Shown one piece after another: positions 8,319 through 16,752 of a stretch of 58,889 bases of DNA. The stretch covers positions 1 to 58,889 of the forward strand of contig JAUIML010000003.1 in NCBI GenBank assembly GCA_030432715.1, written 5' to 3'. Within the stretch, counting starts at the first letter, position 1, and every line of letters begins with the position of its first letter. The stretch comes from Acidimicrobiia bacterium (GTDB lineage Bacteria > Actinomycetota > Acidimicrobiia > Acidimicrobiales > Aldehydirespiratoraceae). The position numbers and the translations under genes are program-made. Below the pieces are notes generated by a model. The model did no database searches and was not told the origin of the DNA. It saw only the letters and a program-made list of their open reading frames with translations.

Positions 8319-9295
8319 TGCATCAGCTCCGACAGTCGGCGGGCGAAGTAGGTGAGGATCAGGTCGGCGCCCGCCCGCTTGATGGCGAGGGTGTGTTCGA
8401 AGGCCACGGCGTCGAGCTCGAGCCAACCCCGCTCGGCGGCTGCGTGGACCATCGCGTACTCGCCGCTGACGTGGTAGGCCGCAATCGGGATGTCGACCTC
8501 GGCCCGGGCCCGGGCGATGACGTCGAGGTAGGGCAGGGCGGGCTTGACCATGACCATGTCGGCACCCTCCGCGATGTCTTCGCGGATCTCCTCCATCGCC
8601 TCGCGGGCGTTGGCCACGTCCTGCTGGTAGCCCTTGCGGTCTCCGCCACCGGTGATGGTCACGTCGACCGCATCGCGGAACGGCCCGTAGAGGGCCGTGG
8701 CGTACTTGGCCGCGTAGGCGAGGATCGCGGTCTCGTCGAAGCCGGCGTCGTCGAGCGCTTCACGGATCGCGAACACCTGCCCGTCCATCATCCCCGACGG
8801 CGCAACGATGTCGGCGCCGGCCGTCGCCTGGGCGACGGCGATCTGCTCGTAGAGCTCGAGTGTCGCGTCGTTGTCGGGCTGGCCGCTGTGGTCGAGCACG
8901 CCACAGTGACCGTGGTCGGTGTATTCGTCGACGCACAGGTCGGCGATCAGCACCATGTCGTCGCCGTGGTCGTCGCGGAGATCCCCCAGTGCGACCTGCA
9001 CGATGCCGTCGGGGTTCCACGCCTCGGATCCCTCGGCGTCCTTGTGTTCGGGCACGCCGAACAGCACCACCGCGGGCACCCCGAGATCCTTTAGCTGGCG
9101 TACCTCCTGGCGCAACGACGCCCGGGAGTGCTGGAACTGGCCGGGAAGCGACTCGATGGGTTGGGGTTCGTCGATCCCTTCGCGCACGAAGAGCGGGGCG
9201 ATGAAGTCGTCGGGGTGGAGTCGGGTCTCGCTCACCATGCGCCGCAACGTGGGCGTACGGCGGAGGCGACGCAGACGACGCTGGGGAAAGGTCAC
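8315..9295 (-). CDS. hemB: Delta-aminolevulinic acid dehydratase (porphobilinogen synthase)
   Basis: 326 residues, GTG at 9295. Joins two aminolevulinates into porphobilinogen. The two active-site Lys are in YAAKYATALYGPFRDA and MVMVKPALPYLDV. The metal site reads ADLCVDEYTDHGHCG: the first and third Cys of the zinc type are kept, but the middle one is Asp, a mixed pattern between zinc-type (C-x-C) and magnesium-type (A-x-D) enzymes, also known from other actinobacterial sequences. Nine bases downstream of the membrane-protein gene at 9305-9979 and coupled to hemL by GTGA. Confidence 0.96.
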   Translation of the reverse strand: MTFPQRRLRRLRRTPTLRRMVSETRLHPDDFIAPLFVREGIDEPQPIESLPGQFQHSRASLRQEVRQLKDLGVPAVVLFGVPEHKDAEGSEAWNPDGIVQVALGDLRDDHGDDMVLIADLCVDEYTDHGHCGVLDHSGQPDNDATLELYEQIAVAQATAGADIVAPSGMMDGQVFAIREALDDAGFDETAILAYAAKYATALYGPFRDAVDVTITGGGDRKGYQQDVANAREAMEEIREDIAEGADMVMVKPALPYLDVIARARAEVDIPIAAYHVSGEYAMVHAAAERGWLELDAVAFEHTLAIKRAGADLILTYFARRLSELMQ

Positions 9296-9304
9296 GCCGT
9301 GAGG

Positions 9305-9979
9305 CTACCGAGGTGTGCGGTGCCGACCCGCCTCGTGGCGGGCCCGCACCTGGCGGTCGGCGGCGCGCGCGAAGTCGGGATGGACGTTGCGGAGCTCGAC
9401 CCAACGACCCGTGCCGTCGAGCACGACCGACACGCGGCGACGGTTGGCGAGCGTGGAACTGACCGTCAACGCCACCAGGCCACCGAGCATCGCCACCACG
9501 AGGAGGACCACGCCGAATGACTCGTGACGAACCGGCAGCCAGTCGACATAGGCCGAGGGCGCGGCGAGCACGGCGACACCGGTGACGAAGGCGAGCACCG
9601 GAACGGCCGCGACCCAGTTGCCCCAGCCGATGATGCGGTTCTGGTCCTCGAGCGCGGCGCGGGTCATGGGCACCGACCCGCCGACCCGACCCGGGCGCCG
9701 ACCGAAGACCCACATGACGGCGATGGCGACGATGCCGAGGGGTCCGAGCAACAGCAACAGCAACCACCAGGCCTGGAAGGACGACTCGTCGCTCTCGACG
9801 CCCACCAGCCCGTCGGCCGGGGCCCCGGTGCGGGCACAGACCATCGGCAGGTCGCCCACCACGAAATCATCGACGGGGACCCGGGCGAGACAGCCCTGCG
9901 CTCGCCGGGACGACGGCGACACCGCGGCCAACAGCGCGAGGAAGCCGACCACGAGGACGCCGAAGATCAGGACGGACAT
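9305..9979 (-). CDS. Four-helix membrane protein of unknown function in the heme operon
   Basis: 224 residues, ATG at 9979, four bases after the stop of the HAD phosphatase gene. Four predicted helices: residues 3-20, 68-90 (WWLLLLLLGPLGIVAIAVMW), 120-145 and 155-175. Between the first two lies a soluble loop with a Cys pair (QGCLARV, MVCARTG). The C-terminal ~45 residues are basic and include WVELRNVHPDFARA. I do not recognise a family. Position between hemD and hemB, with short gaps on both sides, says it is co-transcribed with heme genes. Confidence 0.75.
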   Translation of the reverse strand: MSVLIFGVLVVGFLALLAAVSPSSRRAQGCLARVPVDDFVVGDLPMVCARTGAPADGLVGVESDESSFQAWWLLLLLLGPLGIVAIAVMWVFGRRPGRVGGSVPMTRAALEDQNRIIGWGNWVAAVPVLAFVTGVAVLAAPSAYVDWLPVRHESFGVVLLVVAMLGGLVALTVSSTLANRRRVSVVLDGTGRWVELRNVHPDFARAADRQVRARHEAGRHRTPR

Positions 9980-9983
9980 CTGC

Positions 9984-10637
9984 TCAGACTAGGCCGAAGC
10001 GGCCGAACGGGAAATCGAGGAGCGAGTCGAGCAGCAGGTCGGCGTCGTGCGGTGGATCGAGCACGGTGATGCGGTTGGGCACGACGAGGCAGGTCATGCC
10101 GGCGGCCTTGGCCGCCGCGCACCCGTGCCGTGAGTCCTCGATCGCAACCGCATCGCCCGGATCGACACCGAGTTCGGCTGCCGCCGAGAGGTAGAGGTCC
10201 GGGGCCGGCTTGCCCCGGTCGACGTGGTCGCGGGTCCGGATGGTGACGAAGTGGTGGATCAGCTCGAGCCGTTGGAGGTGCGGCTCGACCCACGCGGACG
10301 TGGAACTCGACGCGACCGCGAGCGGGATTCCGGCGTCGGCCGCCGCAGAGATGACCTCGACGACGCCGGGGAACAGCCCCATCTCCTCGGCCCAGGTCGC
10401 CCGCCGGCGGGCGGCCGACCGGATGATCTCCGGATCGGGCGGCTCGCCCAGCGCCTCTTCGAGCAGTTCGGGCAGCGACTTGTTGTCGGCGAGTCCGATC
10501 CCCTTGACCCACTCCTCGAGTGCGTAGTCGAGGCCGTGGGCGCGGAAGGCATCCCTGACGAGCTCGAAGATGGGCCACTCGGTGTCGGCGATCGTGCCGT
10601 CGAAGTCGAAGACGATGGCCGCCGGCCTCTCGCTCAC
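9984..10637 (-). CDS. HAD-superfamily phosphatase (beta-phosphoglucomutase/phosphoglycolate phosphatase-like)
   Basis: 217 residues, GTG at 10637 inside a GTGA overlap with the previous gene; the much longer ORF in the track is a shadow extension. Motif I is VFDFDGTIAD (nucleophile Asp and acid/base Asp), motif II ASSS, motif III the Lys of RGKPAPDLY, motif IV AIEDSRHG. The alpha-helical cap lies between residues 20 and 90. Soluble hydrolase or mutase of a small phosphorylated metabolite; the substrate cannot be read from the sequence. Co-transcribed in the heme operon, perhaps as a housekeeping passenger. Confidence 0.88.
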   Translation of the reverse strand: MSERPAAIVFDFDGTIADTEWPIFELVRDAFRAHGLDYALEEWVKGIGLADNKSLPELLEEALGEPPDPEIIRSAARRRATWAEEMGLFPGVVEVISAAADAGIPLAVASSSTSAWVEPHLQRLELIHHFVTIRTRDHVDRGKPAPDLYLSAAAELGVDPGDAVAIEDSRHGCAAAKAAGMTCLVVPNRITVLDPPHDADLLLDSLLDFPFGRFGLV

Positions 10638-10969
10638 AGGGCGAGATGTTCGTCGTCGCGCAGCTTGGTGGCCATCGTGAACGCGGCCCCCCGCAGGGTG
10701 CGCAGGCGGTCGTTCACCGGGCGCACACGATCGTCGGCGATCGCGTGGCCGTTGGCCGGGTGGATCGTCAGGTCCCGCAGGCTGCCCATACCGCCGAACG
10801 CAGCCAACAGGTGACCCAGGGCGTCGGGGTGACCTTCGGCGATGAGTCGTCGATCGCGCTCGATCCAGTCGGCCCAACGATCCTCGTCCCAGGCCCGCAG
10901 GAGCGATCCGAGTTCGTCGAGCACCCGGAGGAGATCGTCTCGTTCGGGGGTGGCATTGCGGCGGGCCAT
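10634..10969 (-). CDS. Small soluble protein of unknown function
   Basis: About 111 residues from the ATG at 10969; a GTG at 10987 would add six residues, and neither has a strong ribosome site. The N-terminal half is helical and acidic (RDDLLRVLDELGSLLRAWDEDRWADWIERD), the middle has a Gly-rich turn (LLAAFGGMGSLRDLTIH), and the end is basic. It resembles small uncharacterised actinobacterial proteins but I name no domain. Its stop overlaps the start of the HAD gene by GTGA, so it is translated together with it. Confidence 0.7.
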   Translation of the reverse strand: MARRNATPERDDLLRVLDELGSLLRAWDEDRWADWIERDRRLIAEGHPDALGHLLAAFGGMGSLRDLTIHPANGHAIADDRVRPVNDRLRTLRGAAFTMATKLRDDEHLAL

Positions 10970-11005
10970 CACCCAAGAGTGGCGCACCGGAGGCCGTCGC
11001 GGGGG

Positions 11006-12217
11006 TCAGACGGTGAAGTCGAGTACGAACCAGTGGTCGGCGTGGGGTTCCTCGTTGAAGGGCTCGACCTCCACGAAACCCTCGCTGCGATAGAGCGAGA
11101 TGGCTTCGGTCAGCGCCCGGTTGGTCTCGAGCCGCACGCCGGAACGCCCCATGGCCCTGGCCTCGGCCACCAGGCGGCGCAGCAGTCGGCGACCGACACC
11201 ACGCCCCCGGACCTCGTCGCTCACCCACATCCGCTTGATGTCGATGACTGCGGGATCGACCGCCTTCAGAGCACCACAGGCGACCGGCCGCCCGGCCAAT
11301 CGGCCCGCCACGAACAACCCGTCGGGCGGACTGATCTCGTGCGGGTCCGACGTGAAGATCGCCGCCCGGTCGAGGCCGGTCTCGAACCGTCGATCGATTT
11401 CGGCGTAGTACTGCTCGATCAGCCAGCGGGCATCGTCGCTGTCGGCCGGCTCGGGCCGCAGGAGGACCATCGTCGGCACCGCCGCCACGATGGCCTCCAC
11501 GAGGCCGGGGATCGTGTGGGGATCGGCTTCGACGTCGACCGACAGGTCGAGGGCCCGCGCCGCTTCGGCGGTGGCCGGCCCGATGCAGGCCAGCACGGGC
11601 GGCAGGTTCTCACGCCCCACTCCCTCCACGAGGTGGCGGACCGTCGAGGCCGATGTGAAGGCGGCGACGTCGGCATGGCGACAGGTCGTGCGGTCGGCGG
11701 TCGGCACCGGCACGCCGACCGTGCGGTAGGCCGCGACGTCGTGCACGGTCCATCCGCGGGATCGCAGCCCTTCGGGAAGCACGGCCCGAGCGGTCTCGGC
11801 CCGGGCGAGCACCATGGTGCCGCCGTCCGGTCCGGGGTCGGGAAGCGCATCGAGGAGCCCCTCCGCGATCGAGCTGCCCGGCACGAGGTCGACGCGCAGC
11901 CCGGCGGCGAGGGCCCGGGCCCTCGTGCCGGGACCGATCGCCGCGACCGACACGCCGTCGGGCAGTGGTCGATCACGGAGCGCGGCGGCCACCCGCGTTG
12001 CGCCGTTGGGGCTGCTGACCACCAGCCAGTCGCCGGCGTCGAGCGAGGCCAACGCCGCCCGGAGGGCCGCACCGTCGTCAGCCGGATCGGTGATCTCGAT
12101 GACCGGGACGGGGACCGCGGTGGCCCCTTCGGCCTCGAGCGCCGACACGAGGGAGGCCGACTGTGCGCGCGGTCGAGTGACGACCACCCGGACACCGTGG
12201 AGCGGCGCGACGCTCAC
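11006..12217 (-). CDS. hemD: Uroporphyrinogen-III synthase fused to a GNAT acetyltransferase domain
   Basis: 403 residues in one uninterrupted frame, GTG at 12217 overlapping the hemC stop (GTGA). Residues 1 to ~245 are HemD: VVVTRPRAQSASLVSALEAEGA at the start, VVSSPNGATRVAAAL, then AAFTSASTVRHLVEGV and IGPATAEAARAL. HemD closes hydroxymethylbilane with inversion of ring D. From residue ~250 there is a complete GNAT fold with the acetyl-CoA loop RGRGVGRRLL and the ending LYRSEGFVEVEPFNEEPHADHWFVLDF. An in-frame ATG at 11470 could also start a free 154-residue GNAT, though no ribosome site is seen there. The fusion is seen directly; the acyl acceptor is unknown. Confidence 0.9.
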   Translation of the reverse strand: MSVAPLHGVRVVVTRPRAQSASLVSALEAEGATAVPVPVIEITDPADDGAALRAALASLDAGDWLVVSSPNGATRVAAALRDRPLPDGVSVAAIGPGTRARALAAGLRVDLVPGSSIAEGLLDALPDPGPDGGTMVLARAETARAVLPEGLRSRGWTVHDVAAYRTVGVPVPTADRTTCRHADVAAFTSASTVRHLVEGVGRENLPPVLACIGPATAEAARALDLSVDVEADPHTIPGLVEAIVAAVPTMVLLRPEPADSDDARWLIEQYYAEIDRRFETGLDRAAIFTSDPHEISPPDGLFVAGRLAGRPVACGALKAVDPAVIDIKRMWVSDEVRGRGVGRRLLRRLVAEARAMGRSGVRLETNRALTEAISLYRSEGFVEVEPFNEEPHADHWFVLDFTV

Positions 12218-13107
12218 CGAGCGTCCACGAGCAGGTCGGCGCCACCCGCGTCGTCGAGCAGATGGCGGGCCGCGGCCCGCCCGAGCGCCTCGGGCTCGCG
12301 TCCCCGCCGGCGGTCGCGGATCAGGACCCGGCCGTCGAGCGAGGCCAACACGGCGACCAGTTCGATCTCGTCGCCCTCGAGCACGGCGTGAGCCCCGGCC
12401 GGAAGGTCGCAGTCGCCGCCGAGTTCGGAGAGGAAGGCCCGTTCGGCGTCGACGGCTCGACGGGTCGGCGCATGGTCGATCGCCCGCAACCGCTCGATGG
12501 TCGGGCCGTCGTCGACCCGGCACTCGATGGCCAGTGCGCCCTGAGCGACCTGGGGCAGCATCACCGACGGGTCGAGACGGTCGATCACGGGAGCCGAGAG
12601 CCCGAGCCGGTCGATCGCCGCAGCCGCGACCACGATCGCGTCGAAGTCGGCGGCCTTCTCCATCCGCGTGGGCACATTGCCCCGCAGCTCGGAGAACCGC
12701 AGGTCGGGTCGCAGCCAGGCCATCTGCGCCCGGCGCCGAACCGACCCCGTGGCCACGTGGGCCCCCGGCGCGAGATCGTCCCAGCGGCAGCCAACGAGCG
12801 CATCGCGGGGGTCGGCCCGTTCGGGGACGGCGATCAGCACCAGGCCGTCGGGTGTTTCCGCCGGGAGATCCTTGCCGGAGTGCACGGCGAGATCGGCGCG
12901 GCCGTCGAGCACCGCCGCCTGGACCTCTTTGACGAAGACGCCCTTGCCGCCGATCGCGTGCAGGGGGGTGGACTTGTCGCGGTCGCCGAGCGTCGACACG
13001 ATCACCTCGTCGACCCCGCCGCCGCCCGACGCGTCGAGCAGGGCGCCCACGTGGGCCGTCTGCCAACGGGCGAGAGCGCTGCCCCGGGTGGCCGCCCGCA
13101 AGGTCAT
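12214..13107 (-). CDS. hemC: Hydroxymethylbilane synthase (porphobilinogen deaminase)
   Basis: 297 residues, ATG at 13107, ten bases after hemA. Polymerises four porphobilinogens. The start TLRAATRGSALARWQ matches the family. HAIGGKGVFVKEVQAAVLDGRADLAVHSGKDLPAE holds the substrate-binding Lys and Asp residues, and the dipyrromethane cofactor Cys is in ELGGDCDLPAGAHA. The usual third domain follows. It overlaps hemD by GTGA. The order hemA-hemC-hemD behind rex matches the rex-hemACD arrangement known from Streptomyces. Confidence 0.96.
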   Translation of the reverse strand: MTLRAATRGSALARWQTAHVGALLDASGGGGVDEVIVSTLGDRDKSTPLHAIGGKGVFVKEVQAAVLDGRADLAVHSGKDLPAETPDGLVLIAVPERADPRDALVGCRWDDLAPGAHVATGSVRRRAQMAWLRPDLRFSELRGNVPTRMEKAADFDAIVVAAAAIDRLGLSAPVIDRLDPSVMLPQVAQGALAIECRVDDGPTIERLRAIDHAPTRRAVDAERAFLSELGGDCDLPAGAHAVLEGDEIELVAVLASLDGRVLIRDRRRGREPEALGRAAARHLLDDAGGADLLVDAR

Positions 13108-13117
13108 CGTCGGCGGC

Positions 13118-14377
13118 TCAGAGATCGAACAGGTCGCGCAACGACTCGGCCAGGCGATCGCCGCGGGCTCGCCCGGCGGCGTCCTTGAGCCGAACGGTCG
13201 GCTGGTGGAGCAGCTTGTTGACGATGCCCTTCGTGAGGGCCTCGACCGCCTCGCGTTCGGCCGGCTCCAGGCCGGCGAGCTTCTTGGCATGACGCTCGAG
13301 CTCGGTCGTGCGGATGAACTCGGCGGTGGCGCGGAGGTCGCCGATCAGCGGAGCGACCTCACGGGCCGACACCATCGCGTGATAGCGGTCGACCTCGGCG
13401 TCGACGATCGCCCGCACGCTCTCGACCTCGTTGTTGCGTCCTTCCAGACCCGTGTCGATGAACGCACCGATGTCGTCCATGTCGAGCAGGGTCACCCCGG
13501 GCAGCGCCCGGGCCGCGGGGTCGACGTCGCGGGGGACGGCGACGTCGACGATCACGAGATCGCGGCCGTCGCGCTGGGCGGCGAGGCCGGTGACGTCGGA
13601 GGCTTCGAGGATGAGGTCCTGCGCACCCGTGGTCGTGACCAACACGTCGACCCGAGCGAGGGCGGTCGCCAACTGGTCGAGGGGCACGGCGACACCGGCG
13701 CAGGCCGAGGCGAGCGCCACGGCCCGCTCCCAGGTGCGGTTGGCGACGAGGACCTCTGCGGCGCCGGCCTTGGCCAACGACTTGACCGTTCCCTCGGCCA
13801 TCTCACCCGCGCCGATCACCAGGACGGTGCGACCGCGGATGCCGCCGATGCGGTCACCGGCGAGCGCCACTGCGGCCTGCGAGACCGAGGCGATCCCGCG
13901 GGCGATCGAGGTCTCGGTGCGGGCCCGCTTGCCGGTCTCGACCGCATGGCGGAACAGCCCGCCCAGGGCGGAGCCGACCGTGCCCTCGACGCGCGCCGTC
14001 TCCCAGGCGTCGCGGACCTGCCCGAGGATCTCGTGTTCGCCGACCACGGCCGAATCGAGACCGGCGGCGACGGAGAAGAGGTGGCGGACGGCCTCGGTGT
14101 CGTGATGGGCGTAGAGGTGGTCGGCGACGTCTTCGGGGGCCAGCCCGGCCTGCCGGGCGAGGAACTCGCGGACGTCCTGGTAGCCACCGTGGAACCGCTC
14201 GGCGAAGGCGTAGACCTCGATTCGGTTGCAGGTCGACACCACGACGACTTCGGAGAGGTTCTCGGCCTCACCCAGTCCGGAGAGCGCCTTGGGGAGGCCA
14301 CCGGGCGCGATCGTCATCCGCTCGAGCTTGGCGAGCGGGGTCGACCGGTGGTTGCAGCCAATGGCGACGATCGACAC
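13118..14377 (-). CDS. hemA: Glutamyl-tRNA reductase
   Basis: 419 residues, GTG at 14377. Reduces glutamyl-tRNA to glutamate-1-semialdehyde with NADPH, the committed step of C5 heme synthesis. The catalytic Cys is in VVVSTCNRIEVYA; the substrate region EHEILGQVRDAWETA and the NADPH-binding Rossmann segment VLVIGAGEMAEGTVKSLAKAGA follow, and the C-terminal dimerisation helices end in LRDLFDL. The 127-base gap after rex holds no ORF or clear hairpin; a separate promoter there is possible. First heme gene after the redox sensor Rex, so heme supply is probably tied to NADH level. Confidence 0.97.
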   Translation of the reverse strand: MSIVAIGCNHRSTPLAKLERMTIAPGGLPKALSGLGEAENLSEVVVVSTCNRIEVYAFAERFHGGYQDVREFLARQAGLAPEDVADHLYAHHDTEAVRHLFSVAAGLDSAVVGEHEILGQVRDAWETARVEGTVGSALGGLFRHAVETGKRARTETSIARGIASVSQAAVALAGDRIGGIRGRTVLVIGAGEMAEGTVKSLAKAGAAEVLVANRTWERAVALASACAGVAVPLDQLATALARVDVLVTTTGAQDLILEASDVTGLAAQRDGRDLVIVDVAVPRDVDPAARALPGVTLLDMDDIGAFIDTGLEGRNNEVESVRAIVDAEVDRYHAMVSAREVAPLIGDLRATAEFIRTTELERHAKKLAGLEPAEREAVEALTKGIVNKLLHQPTVRLKDAAGRARGDRLAESLRDLFDL

Positions 14378-14504
14378 GGAGGGCCTTACGGGCAGCGGAT
14401 GTGGTGGGAAACGTGCGGCCGGCGACGAGCACGCGTCGGCAACACTCCAGCGTGACGGAAAAGGCGGTGCTTTGCCAACCTCTGGGCCGTCGCGGCGACC
14501 TTCG

Positions 14505-15134
14505 TCACAGGTCCCGCTGAAGATGGAATCCCAGGATCTGCAGCTCCGTCGACAGATCCACCATCCGGACCTCGACCGTGTCGGGCACGCTGACCACCCG
14601 CGGACTGAAATCGAGAATCGACCGCACCCCCGCGGCCACCAGCAGATCGGCCGTCTCCTGCGCGGCCTCGGCCGGTGTCGCGATCACCCCGATGGCGACC
14701 TCGAGATCGTGGACGAGGGCCGCGAGCTCGTCGGGAGAATGCACCCGAAGCCCGTCGATGGTGGTGCCGACGATCTCGGGATCGACGTCGATCGCGGCCA
14801 CCACCGGGAACCCCCGCTCGGTGAACCCCGTGTGCTTGGCCAGGGCCCTGCCCAGGTTGCCGAGCCCGCACACGACGACCGGCCAGGTGTTGGCCACGCC
14901 CAGCGCCCGGCTCACCTCGAAGGTGAGGTGACGCACGTCGTAGCCGACCCCGCGGGTGCCGTGGGTCCCGAGGTAGCTGAGGTCCTTGCGCACCTTGGCC
15001 GCGTTCACCCCGGCCCGTTCCGCCAGGACGTCGGAACTCGTCGTGGGCTCTCCCGCCGCAGCCAGTTCGGTCAGGCTGCGCAGGTACAACGGAAGCCGGG
15101 CGACCGTCGCCTCGGGGATGTGTCCTGTAGCCAC
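14505..15134 (-). CDS. rex: Redox-sensing transcriptional repressor Rex
   Basis: 209 residues, GTG at 15134. N-terminal winged helix (residues ~5-80: ATVARLPLYLRSLTEL, VNAAKVRKDLSYLGTHGTRGVGYDV) and C-terminal Rossmann domain (VVVCGLGNLGRALAKHTGF ... VVAAIDVDP) that senses NADH/NAD+. At high NADH Rex leaves DNA and respiration and heme genes are expressed. A near-consensus Rex operator lies just upstream, so the gene is very probably autoregulated, and with it hemA-hemC-hemD. It follows the acyl-CoA ligase on the same strand after 45 bases. Confidence 0.97.
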   Translation of the reverse strand: MATGHIPEATVARLPLYLRSLTELAAAGEPTTSSDVLAERAGVNAAKVRKDLSYLGTHGTRGVGYDVRHLTFEVSRALGVANTWPVVVCGLGNLGRALAKHTGFTERGFPVVAAIDVDPEIVGTTIDGLRVHSPDELAALVHDLEVAIGVIATPAEAAQETADLLVAAGVRSILDFSPRVVSVPDTVEVRMVDLSTELQILGFHLQRDL

Positions 15135-15152
15135 ACGCTTACGGTACGGAAT

Positions 15153-15170
15153 TCGTGAACGCTTTCACAA
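15153..15170 (-). promoter_or_regulatory. Rex operator (ROP) in front of rex-hem operon
   Basis: On the minus strand the site reads TTGTGAAAGCGTTCACGA, matching TTGTGAA-N4-TTCACAA at 13 of 14 positions. It lies 18 bases before the rex start codon, where a bound repressor would block RNA polymerase or elongation. It indicates autoregulation by Rex. Confidence 0.88.
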
Positions 15171-15179
15171 GCGCACGAG

Positions 15180-16673
15180 TCAGCGAAGTTCGCGGCGCAG
15201 GACCTTTCCACCGAGACCACGGGGGATCTCGTCGACCACGTCGACCTTCGTGGGGCACTTGTAGCGGGCGAGTTCGGTCGCACACCATTCGATGAGTTCG
15301 TCCTCCTCGACGGCGCGGTCGGGCTTCGCGACCACGAACGCCTTGACGGCCTCGCCGCTGTGGGGGTGCGGAACCCCGACCACACCGGCCTCGGCCACGG
15401 CCGGATGGGTCTCGAGCACCCGCTCGACTTCGGCGGGGAAGACGTTGAACCCGCTGACGATGATCAGATCCTTCGCCCGGTCGACGAGATAGAGGATGCC
15501 GTCGTCGTCGACCACGGCCATGTCGCCCGTGTGCAACCAGCCGTCGGCGTCGAGCACCCTCGCGGTCGCCTCGGGATCGTCGAAGTACCCGGGAAACACG
15601 TTGGGCCCCCGCACGAGCACTTCACCCGTGTCGCCGATGTAGACGTCGTCGCCCTCGGCGTCGACCAAGCGGACCTCGACGCCCGGAATGGGTCGACCGA
15701 TGGAGCCGACCGGGTCGTCGCCCGACGCGACGGTGACGGACGGACTCGCCTCGGTCAGGCCGTAGCCCTCGTGGATCCGAAAACCCAGCCGGTCGCGGGC
15801 GTCGTGGACCACGCGGTCGGGAATCGACGCGGCGCCCGAGACGGCCAGGCGGAGCGAGGCGAACGCCTCCGGCCGGGCGTCGTCGACATGGGTGAGCGCC
15901 GACCACATGGTGGGCGGACCGGCCAGCACCGTCACCCGTTCGTGTTCGATCGTGTCGATCATCGACATCGGGTCGAACCGCTCGACGAGGACGAGCGTGC
16001 TCCCCACCCACATCGCCAGATTGAGGATCGAGTTCAGCCCGAGCACGTGGAACAGGGGCACGACACAGATCGAGACGTCGTCGGGGCGGGTCACCTGGTC
16101 GGGACGACTCAGCATCTGGCGGAGGTTGGCCGCGAAGTTGCCGTGGGTCAGCATGGCGGCCTTCGGGCTGCCGGCGGTGCCGCTCGTGAAGAGCAGGGCG
16201 CAGAGGTCGTCGTCGGCCCGATCGACGATCGGGGCACCGTTGTCGAGCTGCATGGCCTCGTCCAGATCCACGGTGCCGCCGAGGTCGGCGCCGGTCGGTG
16301 CGAAGATGTGCTCGAGGGTGGGCACCGCCGAACGGTCGAGATCCCGCAGCGTCGCGATGCCCGCCGGACCGGCGATGACGGCGCGGACGCCCACGGCCGA
16401 GAACTCGCGTTCGACCTCCGGCGCCGGCGCCTGCGGGTTGACCGGCACGGCCACGAAGCCGGCGCCGATGACGGCGTACCAGGCCCGCACGAAGCGGGGG
16501 TTGGTGCCACACATGATCGCGACCCGATCGCCTTCGTCGAGGCCCAGCCGTCCGAGCACGCCGCGCACCGCATCGATCTCGTCACGGAGTCGCCCGTAGC
16601 TGATGCGGTCGCCGCCGGCGACGATCGCGGTCCGGTCGCCGGGGTGGTCTTCGAGGAGTGTCGCCAGGTTCAC
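15180..16673 (-). CDS. AMP-forming acyl-CoA synthetase (fatty-acyl-CoA ligase type)
   Basis: 497 residues. GTG at 16673 (VNLATLLEDHPGDRTAIV) fits the family's normal start; the longer ORF runs antisense through the neighbouring CAP gene. Activates a carboxylic acid through an acyl-AMP. P-loop-like motif LLFTSGTAGSPKAAMLTHGN at about residue 155, GYGLTEASP, the GWLHTGDMAVVDDDG hinge and the catalytic Lys near the end (RGLGGKVLRREL). Closest in layout to FadD-type medium/long-chain ligases; the substrate is not readable. Just upstream of rex on the same strand, divergent from the CAP gene. Confidence 0.92.
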   Translation of the reverse strand: MNLATLLEDHPGDRTAIVAGGDRISYGRLRDEIDAVRGVLGRLGLDEGDRVAIMCGTNPRFVRAWYAVIGAGFVAVPVNPQAPAPEVEREFSAVGVRAVIAGPAGIATLRDLDRSAVPTLEHIFAPTGADLGGTVDLDEAMQLDNGAPIVDRADDDLCALLFTSGTAGSPKAAMLTHGNFAANLRQMLSRPDQVTRPDDVSICVVPLFHVLGLNSILNLAMWVGSTLVLVERFDPMSMIDTIEHERVTVLAGPPTMWSALTHVDDARPEAFASLRLAVSGAASIPDRVVHDARDRLGFRIHEGYGLTEASPSVTVASGDDPVGSIGRPIPGVEVRLVDAEGDDVYIGDTGEVLVRGPNVFPGYFDDPEATARVLDADGWLHTGDMAVVDDDGILYLVDRAKDLIIVSGFNVFPAEVERVLETHPAVAEAGVVGVPHPHSGEAVKAFVVAKPDRAVEEDELIEWCATELARYKCPTKVDVVDEIPRGLGGKVLRRELR

Positions 16674-16752
16674 GGCCGCATGATGCCACGCGCCTGCTGC
16701 CGGACGACAAGGAGGCTCAAGGATCCCGGCGGTCGGCCGAAGGGAAGGTGTC

